Below, piece after piece: positions 58,001 through 64,000 of a stretch of DNA of 64,000 nt. This DNA is from Littorina saxatilis (lineage: Eukaryota; Mollusca; Gastropoda; Littorinimorpha; Littorinidae), in NCBI RefSeq assembly GCF_037325665.1, contig NC_090261.1, forward strand, positions 17,065,852-17,129,851, given 5' to 3'. Below the pieces are notes generated by a model, which ran no database searches, was not told the DNA's origin, and saw only the letters and a list, made by a program, of their open reading frames with translations. Made by a program: the position numbers and the translations under genes. Within the stretch, counting starts at the first letter, position 1, and every line of letters starts with the position of its first letter.

Positions 58001-61000
58001 AGTACTCCTGTTCTTCCTGAAGGCAGACTGTTCTTTGGTGATCAGGTTGTTGGTTTCCAGGTGCCACATCAGCCTCTTGTTGATCATGCGCTCAAGGGTC
58101 TTGCCGAGGCAGCTGAGTAGACTGATTGGTCTGTAGCTTGTCTTTTGCTTGCGGTTCTTGTCCTTCTTCAGGATGGGTATGATGATGGCCTCTTTCCATG
58201 CTGAGGGGAAGACGCCGGATCTCCACGACTGGTTCAAGAGCTCAAGGAGCTTAGTTCTGGCAGCAGGCCCGAGGTGCTTGATCATCTCGTTGCAGACTCC
58301 ATCCTTTCCGGGCGCTTTCTTGCACTTGAGTCTTTTGATCGCATCGACGAGCTCTGCCATGGTAAGATCTGAGGTCATTGGTGGGGCTGCGTTTCTCTGC
58401 TGTCGGAGTCTGGTTTCAAGTTGTTCTGCAACTTCCTTCTTTCTTTGGGGTGGGACTTTGATGGTGCTCTCGGTCTCAAAGACGTCGGCAAGGAGATTTG
58501 CTGCTCTTTTTCCAGTGTGGAAGGTTCCACTGTCTTCTAGTACTGTAGGTCCCCGCGTGGCCATGCTGTCTTCGTTTAGAATTTTGGTGAGACGCCAGAG
58601 TTTCCCTGTGTCTGAATCGAGGCCAATGGTGGAGGTGATTTCCTGCCAGCTTTGTTGCAGTTCTTGTGTCTTGGTCTTGTTGAAATCCTCCTTCAGTTGG
58701 TTGTGCATGGTCGTTGTTTCAGCGGATGGGGACTGCTCCATGCTTTCTCTGGCTTCTGAAAGTCGCTGGTGCAGGCAGGCCAGCCTTTGACTCCAGTAAG
58801 GTTTGTAGTCCTTCCTGAAGCCACGGGGGATGGACTTCCTGGCAGCCGCTAGGATGGTCTGTGTCAGCTCTTTTACGTTGTGGTTGATGTCCTCCGTGAA
58901 GGTGATGTTGCGAAGGCTTTCTGCGTGGAGCTGGTACTTGGTCCATTTGGCTTTCTTGAAGTTCCAGCTGGCTTTCTTTCTGTGGTACTCCAGGATGGTC
59001 TGCATGTCAGCAATGGAGAGGGTGATGGGTAAGTGGTCACTTCCTCCCAGTTGGTCGTTGACAGTTCTGGTGGTCCTTTTTTCTACCTCTTCTGTGGCTA
59101 TGGCAAGGTCAGGGGTTGAGCTTTTCTTCCAAGCTCTGGAGTAGTAGGATGGCTTGTCATCTGGCTGGTTGATAAGGATGAGCTGGTTGTCGGTCATCCA
59201 GTCCTGTATGTCTTCTCCTCTTGCGTCAGTACTGTCGTAGCCCCATGCTGGGGAGTGGCCGTTGAAGTCGCCAACGATGAGATGTTTCTCGTTTGGGAGC
59301 TGGATGGTGTGGAGGTCCAGCTTGGTGGTAGGTGGGCTATAGACGTTGGTGATGGAGAGTTCTTCTCCCTGCAGGAAGGTCTTGATGGTGATGTACTCAA
59401 GGTCGCCGTCTGCCGTCTGTGCCGTCATAGCTGCCGGGATGTTGTGTCGGACTAGGGTGAGGACTCCACCCTTGTGTCCGGTCGGCCGGTCCCGTCGGAA
59501 GGTGTCATAACCTCTGACGAAGAATCTGCGGTCTTCTTTCAGGTGGGTCTCCTGGATGCAGATAATGTCGATGTTGTTGTCTCTCAGAAAAGCCTGTAGC
59601 TCTGGTTTCTTTCTCTGGACGCCTTCTGCATTCCACTGCACAACCCTGATGGCTGTCGCTGGATGTTGAGTTCGACCAGTCGCTCTACTCTGTCTTCCCC
59701 TGGTTCCCGAGTCAACAGAGCCGCCAGTCGCTGAGGTGGACCCCCTTGAGGCTGAGGGTCCGGCACCGTTCCCGCCTGGCAAAGGTCCACGGGAACGACA
59801 CCATATCGAAATATCTGTCTGAATCTGAGGCATAATCCATAGTGGTGGCGTGCGAGCTCGTCTCCCAAGAACTTAGTTTAGGTTCCCACACTGTGTCCGG
59901 AAACACAGTCAGCATCGCTCCGACTTCGTTGGGGGGTGGTTTGAATTCGGAGTGTCCTTCTCCTAGACTGGTTGCCTGCCATGGCTGATGAGTCCGGTCT
60001 GCCCATGGTTTGAATTCAGAGTGTCCCTCTCCTAGACCGGTTGCCTGCCATGGCTGATGAGTCCGGTCTGCCCATGGTTTTATTTACATGAGTATCCTTC
60101 TCATGCCCCTTATGACTCGAGGAGAGTTTGCTGATATTAGTCTGACCTCTCTCCGTTGACCTGTCCAGCATGCGAGACGCTACCAGAAGTTTTGACACTC
60201 CCGCTGGCATAGCTCTCGGGGTCATAGAAGTACTCAAGCTCCCACACCTCGTCAAGGAATCAGCCGTGTGTGGAGACTGCATGATCAAATCATCTTACCA
60301 ATTGCCAGATGAAGGTCTCTGCAACATCGCATTTGTCCTTATTCTTTCCTTTTCCATAGACAGTCGCCTGTTATAAAGAGTCATTATTCAAAACATTAGT
60401 CACACAATTTATCGCCAAAACCTGAAAATTATAGTCTATAATCAACACACACAAAAATGTTCAAGAAAGCACAAGAATAACAAACATTGGTAAATAGTAA
60501 CATACTCTGCATTAAATAAGGTGAAAGTCAGAAGAACCTTCAATCATTCACAAATATTATGCATGAGGACTGATCCTCTTATGTTGTTTTAGACTTCAAC
60601 TAGACGGGCGCAGTGGCCAAGTGGATAAGACATCGGCCTCCTAATCGGAAGGTTGCGAGTTCAAATCCCGGCCGCGGCCGCCTTGTGGGTTAAGAGTGCA
60701 CATTTTTCCGATCTCCCAGGTACCTACTAGTGCCTTATCCCCTTTCATGTGTACACGCAAGCACAAGACCAAGTACGCCCAGAAAAGATCCTGTAATCCA
60801 TGTCAGAGTTCGGTGAGTTACACTTATAGAACGTATGGCTGCCTGAATGGCCGGGTAAAAATGGTCATGCACGTAAAAACCCACTCGTGCGAAAACATGA
60901 GAACGTGGGAGTTTCAGCCCATGAACGAAGAAGAAGAAGTAGACTTCAACTCAATATGCCATTCACTTTGATCATTTTCAGTTCTCTTTCACACACAAAA

Positions 61001-63242
61001 AGTGAGACCAGACTGTGTGCAAGATCAGGTGGCCACCTCTCACAGAAGAAGACAGCAAGGGAAAGGAGATTTCTGACATCTTGCTCCCCTATGACCCAAA
61101 ATAGATACAGCACTACCTGTCACATCTTACAAGCCTTAACCAGCTGCAAATCAGTCATTTTCATGTGTTCAAATCTAAATCAAGAATCATGTAGACAAAA
61201 TTATATTCAACAACCTTAGTATGTCGCTTCCAAAGAATGCTTGTAAATCCCAAATAGCAGTCAGCTCCCCCCCTATTTTGGCTGAGACTGCTAATTTGAG
61301 ATGTCCTCCAAACCTTGAAGAATCTGGAATGATTCAGTTTAAAGTTTCAGATGTCTTCCAAGCAAAAAGCTAACAAACCTGAAACTGGTATTGATCCCCA
61401 AAGACAGGGATAGATCCTTCCTTGTCCAGCTGTGAACGATTTTCTTTGACCCATCGTCTCAGGTCAAACGGGTCCTCCAGGGCGATTGTTGAGTTCAGTT
61501 TGATGGGAGGATTCTTTGGTATGGTTCCTGCGAAAAGGCTGAATTTTAAAGTTGTTGTCTTGTGTATCTACTATGACCTTTGTTTTCTTTTTCTGTAAGC
61601 TCCTTTTTATATTCCCAAGCAAATGTATACCATTTTCATATTCCACGCACACTTCACCCATACACTGTTTCTTTGTGAGCAGTTATACATCGCTTTAATG
61701 TAAGATTATTGTGAAACTTCACTGGATGTTTAACAAGCATGTTTGAAAAATGCTTTCACTCCAGATGATGACGGTGCTTTCGTTCTAGTTACCTAAAGCT
61801 TCCAAAATTTGAATAAAACAAGAAGAGCAAACGCTCGATCGAGTCACTTTCGCAGTTCTGAATATTATATGAGGCATCAGATGGACAGGAAGATATTGCT
61901 ATTCACAACACAATGAGTCACGTTCACATAAAATTTGAGCCCGGTCACTTTTATAGTTTCCGAGAAAAGCCCAACGTTAAGTTGTGTGTTGCCGAACAGA
62001 AAAGGCTAGTTATCTCCCTTGTTTTTCTGATAACGTTCGTAAAAGGCTACAGATGTAAATACTTTGATGTAAAGAATAATCCTACAAAGTTTCAATCACA
62101 TCCGATGAACTTTGTCAAAGATATAAAATGTCTAATTTTTCCTTTGACGCTGACCTGTGACCTTGAAAAAGGTCAAAGGTCAACGAAACGATCGTTAAAG
62201 TGTAGAGGTCATTGGAGGTCACGACTAAACAAAATATGAGCCCGATCGCTTTGATAGTTTCCGAGAAAAGATATAAAATGTCTAATTTTTCCTTTGATGC
62301 TGACCTGTGACCTTGAAAAAGGTCAAAGGTCAACGAAACCATCGTTAAAGTGTAGAGGTCATTGGAGGTCACGACTAAACAAAATATGAGCCCGATCGCT
62401 TTGATAGTTTCCGAGAAAAGTCCAACGTTAAGGTGGTGTCTACGGACGGCCGGCCGGACAGACTAACACTGACCGATTACATAGAGTCACTTTTTCTCAA
62501 GTGACTCAAAAAACCAAGATAGTGTACATAATACCTGGTTTGGGCTTTCCTGTCTTGTATTGCTCAGAGCCAAAGAACCTGGAACACAAAATCACTTACA
62601 ACAGATTATTTCACAAATAAGAATATCCAGACTGGACTTTTCATTTTATGGACCAAGTGTGTCTTAAAACGTAAAATACTTATGAAAGTTTATCATGCAG
62701 CCATTGCTTCTGTCCCCACTTTAATTTATCTTTTTCCTGGGCAAACAAAATCTAAAATTATTCACTTAACAACTCTCTCCAAACTTCCCACATTGCCCAC
62801 TGACCTGACCAACATAGTGTAATAAAAATTACTTAACAAAGACGTGCTTTTTCTGGTAAGAAATTGCAGCGTTTGTACAAGTTTATCAATCCCACAGTGT
62901 TTCAGAAATCCAGTGTTTAGTTAAATTGGAAATTTCCAATATTTTACAGAAATCGTCTTACCAATTTTGATTTCTTTTGACAGTCTGACAGTTTTCGCTT
63001 TTCAAAACAGACTTGTCATTATGTTATTTCTACTTAGTTTGACTGGTTGTCATGATCAGTTTTTGCAAGATCTATTATCCCTGTTTGTTTTAGGTCTAAC
63101 CATTTGCAAAAAGCCCAGAGCAATCAGTGGAAGTCCTTACCTTTTAATAATAGGGGCTAGCTGAACGCTGAGGTCTTCACAATGAAACCACTCCTCATAC
63201 AGGGACTCCGTTGTTAGCTTGCCATCCTTCTCCACGAAGTAC
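54980..63242 (-). CDS. HAAO: 3-hydroxyanthranilate 3,4-dioxygenase (HAAO), C-terminal six exons
   Basis: Minus-strand exons 63242-63141, 62578-62535, 61527-61379, 60367-60299, 55596-55514 and 55064-54980 join in one frame with GT-AG borders. The product has blocks matching human HAAO: EEWFHCEDLSVQLAPIIKRF, FGSEQYKTGKPKPG, DPFDLRRWVKENR, IPVFGDQYQFQ, TVYGKGKNKDK, STVTVEGKEYTLEENDTLLV and RPEGSVSLICYQDP, to TGA. HAAO is a cytosolic bicupin Fe(II) enzyme that opens 3-hydroxyanthranilate, giving the precursor of quinolinate and NAD. The iron-binding His/Glu/His lie in the N-terminal cupin, which should be encoded beyond 64000. The intron between the fourth and fifth exons seen holds an intact LINE. 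Converges with TMEM229B. Confidence 0.93.
55514..55596 (-). CDS. HAAO: HAAO exon (C-terminal cupin strand region)
   Basis: Acceptor ctggttgcag, donor cagca/GTAAGTAC; encodes EGTSTVTVEGKEYTLEENDT and LLVRAGQ. Confidence 0.9.
55991..59833 (-). CDS. LINE ORF2 polyprotein, 1280 aa: endonuclease, reverse transcriptase, RNase H
   Basis: Residues ~62-270 are an APE-type endonuclease: VQWNAEGVQ, IQETHL (Glu95), NVYSPP, VGDFNGHSPAWG (Asp189, Asn191) and GSDHLPI (His267). Residues ~495-780 are the RT: KAPGKDGV, YRPISLL, AFRKNRSTEDQL, FIDLSKAFDKVW, GVPQGGVISPTLF and active site HADD (728-729). The usual F/Y before ADD is His here. Residues ~1022-1150 are RNase H: YTDGSSDG (Asp1027), YRAELTAL (Glu1067), LTDCRSA (Asp1091) and HCGLSGNEEADRLAK (His1131, Asp1141). 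A C-terminal CPCETG..TPEHILQTCP module follows. All key catalytic residues are present with no stop or frameshift, so the enzyme may be active. Large open frames on the opposite strand are shadows. Confidence 0.95.
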   Translation of the reverse strand: MPQIQTDISIWCRSRGPLPGGNGAGPSASRGSTSATGGSVDSGTRGRQSRATGRTQHPATAIRVVQWNAEGVQRKKPELQAFLRDNNIDIICIQETHLKEDRRFFVRGYDTFRRDRPTGHKGGVLTLVRHNIPAAMTAQTADGDLEYITIKTFLQGEELSITNVYSPPTTKLDLHTIQLPNEKHLIVGDFNGHSPAWGYDSTDARGEDIQDWMTDNQLILINQPDDKPSYYSRAWKKSSTPDLAIATEEVEKRTTRTVNDQLGGSDHLPITLSIADMQTILEYHRKKASWNFKKAKWTKYQLHAESLRNITFTEDINHNVKELTQTILAAARKSIPRGFRKDYKPYWSQRLACLHQRLSEARESMEQSPSAETTTMHNQLKEDFNKTKTQELQQSWQEITSTIGLDSDTGKLWRLTKILNEDSMATRGPTVLEDSGTFHTGKRAANLLADVFETESTIKVPPQRKKEVAEQLETRLRQQRNAAPPMTSDLTMAELVDAIKRLKCKKAPGKDGVCNEMIKHLGPAARTKLLELLNQSWRSGVFPSAWKEAIIIPILKKDKNRKQKTSYRPISLLSCLGKTLERMINKRLMWHLETNNLITKEQSAFRKNRSTEDQLIYLTQSIENAFQEKKKVIATFIDLSKAFDKVWKEGLLLKLLTAGIAGRMFNWIKSFLCHRTARVKLDGNLSYAVKIREGVPQGGVISPTLFVVFINDITNSLSRHISKALHADDLAMWSAAESTATAKVRMQEALNITSKWATDWCVTVNSFKTVATCFSLSNSKETLQLTINNQAIPQEDTPTYLGIKLDKKLTWNPHIKEAEKRATRRLSIMKKLAGTKWGASSNILRQVYTGHVRPVMEYGAAAWATAAKSNTSRLNKVQNASMRIITGGLKTTPIHALEATTRLPSLDHRREEKVIVQYEKLQRLPSHPAHQHTQQLTKNRLKRSSFNHLAKQLERTQTSFLPRTPEEQEPLQDAEEWNSQLSKVLFVTDMPGVTSKREQQDAVLKNLTLEMMHQDYNASVWTHIYTDGSSDGAIKNGGSGILVRYPDGHTLSRSLPAGELSSNYRAELTALREAVSLVSEHPPSHAVFLTDCRSAVQSLQSPKEQLERDTQRLLCTLSQSTNVAVQWIPAHCGLSGNEEADRLAKTGSHLEQTRPTVSYSEAKTLVKRHYQTTWNAQHSLPSDDQMPNLQRHQQTILFRLRTGHCRLRAHMHRLGLSHTPNCPCETGPQTPEHILQTCPLHQAARTDHWPQGATLQEQLWGTKDSLILTTSFIQATKLEV
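59938..60110 (-). repeat. 69-bp tandem monomers in the LINE 5' region
   Basis: Two units (59938-60006 and 60007-60075) differ at three positions. A third, diverged partial unit starts at 60076. Each includes tggctgatgagtccggtctg and ggtttgaattc. Tandem 5' monomers act as promoters in some LINEs (mouse L1), so a promoter role is plausible but inferred. On the minus strand they also open short frames such as MGRPDSSAMAGN. Confidence 0.8.
60299..60367 (-). CDS. HAAO: HAAO exon immediately upstream of the LINE-bearing intron
   Basis: Acceptor ctctttataacag, donor caattg/GTAAGATG, 23 codons (ATVYGKGKNKDKCDVAETFI then WQL), phase 0 on both sides. The LINE target duplication starts 12 bases after the exon end. 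Confidence 0.88.
60602..60939 (+). mobile_element. tRNA-Arg(CCT)-derived SINE, copy 2, with (GAA)n tail
   Basis: Head gacgggcgcagtggccaagtg with ggataagacatcggCCTCCTAA as anticodon arm and gcgagttcaaatcccggc as T arm, closely following tRNA-Arg(CCT). Body as in the copy at 41274, ending cgaagaagaagaag. Flanked by 12-bp duplications tagacttcaact (60590-60601, 60940-60951). It lies in a HAAO intron, antisense to the gene. Not a functional tRNA, because there is no closed acceptor stem. Confidence 0.88.
61379..61527 (-). CDS. HAAO: HAAO exon (inter-cupin linker and start of C-terminal cupin)
   Basis: Acceptor cttttcgcag, donor tttcag/GTTTGT. Encodes TIPKNPPIKLNSTIALEDPF and DLRRWVKENRSQLDKEGSIP, then VFGDQYQFQ. 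Confidence 0.92.
61817..62513 (-). mobile_element. Hairpin-bounded element F2
   Basis: Minus orientation. The 5' end is ggttttttGAGTCAC...GTGACTC tatgtaatc, followed by gtccggccggccgtccg. The 3' end is stem-loop GAGC-gttt-GCTC followed by TTCTTGTTTT. The body contains a 150-bp tandem duplication (62121-62420) with a perfect DR1 in each unit. Shares terminal design with F1 at 35913 and 63455. Located in a HAAO intron in the gene's sense orientation. Non-coding. Confidence 0.7.
62121..62420. repeat. 150-bp tandem duplication within element F2
   Basis: Units 62121-62270 and 62271-62420 differ at only a few positions. Each holds tgacctgtgaccttg and aggtcaaaggtca. Confidence 0.9.
62535..62578 (-). 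CDS. HAAO: HAAO small exon
   Basis: Acceptor ttttgtgttccag, donor accag/GTATTATG, 44 nt. Completes KRFFGSEQYKTGKPKPG. Phase 2 in, phase 1 out. Confidence 0.9.
63141..63242 (-). CDS. HAAO: HAAO exon, most 5' one in the window
   Basis: Acceptor cctgtgtgttgcag, donor aaaag/GTAAGGAC. Encodes YFVEKDGKLTTESLYEEWFH and CEDLSVQLAPIIK. It begins in phase 1, so at least one upstream exon exists outside the window. Confidence 0.92.
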
Positions 63243-63454
63243 CTGCAACACACAGGCACATTTTCTAAAGGGAAGAAAAAAACTAACTGGAATTCTGTAT
63301 GCAACACATACTAACGGATACAAATGACACACTCACACACACCCACAAGAGTTTAAAAAAAAAAAAAAAAAGAAGGGCAATCAGCCAGACCACCAAGTCC
63401 TTATGGTGTAACTCCCTCATTACGACCAACAAAAATCTGAGAATACCGGGTCTT

Positions 63455-64000
63455 AAAAAACAAGAAGGGCAAAGCCCATACGACTCACATGCTTGACCTT
63501 TACATGACCTTGACCTTCAGCTAAACCTAGCAATGACATCATACACTAAGAACTGCTTTACACATTTTTCCTACCAAAATACATGTGACCTTGACCCAAG
63601 GTCAAGGTAATCCAAGGTCATGCAACACAAAGCTGTTAATTCAAGACATAGGAAGTACAATGGTGCTTATTGGCTCTTTCTACCATGAGATATGGTCACT
63701 TTTAGTGGTTCACTACCTTATTTTGGTCACATTTCATAAGGGTCAAAGTGACCTTGATCATATGTGACCAAATGTGTCTCATGATGAAAGCATAACATGT
63801 GCCCCACATAATTTTTAAGTTTGAAACAGTTATCTTCCATAGTTCAGGGTCAAGGTCACTTCAAAATATGTATACAATCCAACTTTGAAGAGCTCCTGTG
63901 ACCTTGACCTTGAAGCAAGGTAAACCAAACTGGTATCAAAAGATGGGGCTTACTTTGCCCTATATATCATATATAGGTGAGGTATTAAATCTCAAAAACT
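63455..64000 (-). mobile_element. Hairpin-bounded element F1, second copy, cut by the window edge
   Basis: Minus orientation. The 3' end (aaaaaacaagaagggcaaagccc on +) is complete and the 5' end lies beyond 64000. Apart from a few indels it is nearly identical by eye to 36200-36746, indicating recent spread. Preceded at 63356-63371 by an A run. Confidence 0.8.

Larger units (their letters stand above)
55950..60275 (-). mobile_element. Full-length I-group LINE (EN-RT-RNase H), 4326 bp
   Basis: The element is flanked by an exact 11-bp target duplication actgcatgatc at 55939-55949 and 60276-60286. It has a 442-bp 5' region with 69-bp tandem monomers, one 1280-codon ORF (59833-55991), a very short 3' UTR and a (GAA)n tail at 55950-55964. 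Order endonuclease, reverse transcriptase, RNase H and Cys/His tail fits the I superfamily (I/Nimb-like). No separate ORF1 (Gag-like) protein was found. Inserted in a HAAO intron, in the sense orientation, 12 bp after the exon's donor GTAAG. Confidence 0.93.

Noticed and set aside
56071-58790. Several 100-200 codon plus-strand frames
   Set aside because: They lie opposite the LINE ORF2, whose catalytic motifs on the minus strand are unambiguous. They are antisense shadows.
59940-60075. CTGATGAG in each 69-bp LINE monomer as a hammerhead ribozyme core
   Set aside because: The conserved CUGAUGAG is present and tandem, as in retrozymes. No stem II partner and no GAAAC box follow at the right spacing on either strand, so it does not fold as a hammerhead.
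60602-60675. Functional tRNA-Arg(CCT) gene
   Set aside because: The anticodon and T arms look tRNA-like, but the acceptor stem does not close. The sequence continues into a repeated body with a (GAA)n tail and target duplications, so it is a SINE.

Overview
This window reads as gastropod mollusc nuclear DNA, most likely a periwinkle (Littorina) or close relative. It is intron-rich and AT-leaning, full of simple repeats, and packed with short non-autonomous transposons and SINE-like retroposons whose ends I associate with that group. The genus is an inference from remembered repeat styles. The mollusc/animal assignment is firm from the split genes. No prokaryotic genes, rRNA genes or CRISPR arrays are present.

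Three host genes could be named by splicing exons by eye. EAPP (E2F-associated phosphoprotein) lies on + in four exons, 29681-38993, and is complete (329 aa). TMEM229B-like lies on + with its whole coding region in one exon, 42836-43351. HAAO (3-hydroxyanthranilate 3,4-dioxygenase, kynurenine to NAD pathway) lies on -, 63242 down to 54980. Six exons carry its C-terminal half and the N-terminal exons lie beyond the right edge. EAPP and TMEM229B run in the same direction and HAAO converges on them. A fourth, unrecognised gene on + has three phase-compatible exons (19619-21463) and a Cys-rich segment. A possible first exon on - (28755-28678) starts about 0.9 kb from EAPP and suggests a shared promoter region.

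Region by region. 1-9.3 kb: an inverted-repeat element with a DUF4817-like reading frame, a palindromic motif cluster, a hAT-like end, a MULE transposase remnant and a 5'-truncated L2/CR1-type LINE. 10.2-23.1 kb: several copies of a ~0.87 kb element ending in a 27-nt hairpin and carrying an internal CA/GT microsatellite, plus the unknown gene. 23-29.6 kb: repeats, including an element with 15-bp inverted ends that holds a coding scrap split by a second element. 29.7-43.4 kb: EAPP and TMEM229B, with inverted repeats, SINEs and a hairpin-ended element in the large EAPP intron. 43.4-53 kb: retroposons with clean target duplications, foldbacks, and a TTAA-flanked piggyBac-like element filled with a minisatellite made of splice-acceptor-like units. 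53-64 kb: HAAO with a near-perfect 4.3 kb I-group LINE in one intron, SINEs and two hairpin-ended elements.

The most interesting signals are listed here. (1) A family-spanning architecture of hairpin-bounded elements shares the terminus stem-loop + TTCTTGTTT and shows compensatory stem changes between families. (2) These elements carry many nuclear-receptor half-sites (TCAAGGTCA, perfect DR1). (3) The intact LINE sits 12 bp past a HAAO splice donor and makes up over 90% of that intron. (4) About 43 tandem polypyrimidine-TTAG units sit inside a piggyBac-like element. No retroviral or other capsid-bearing element was recognised.
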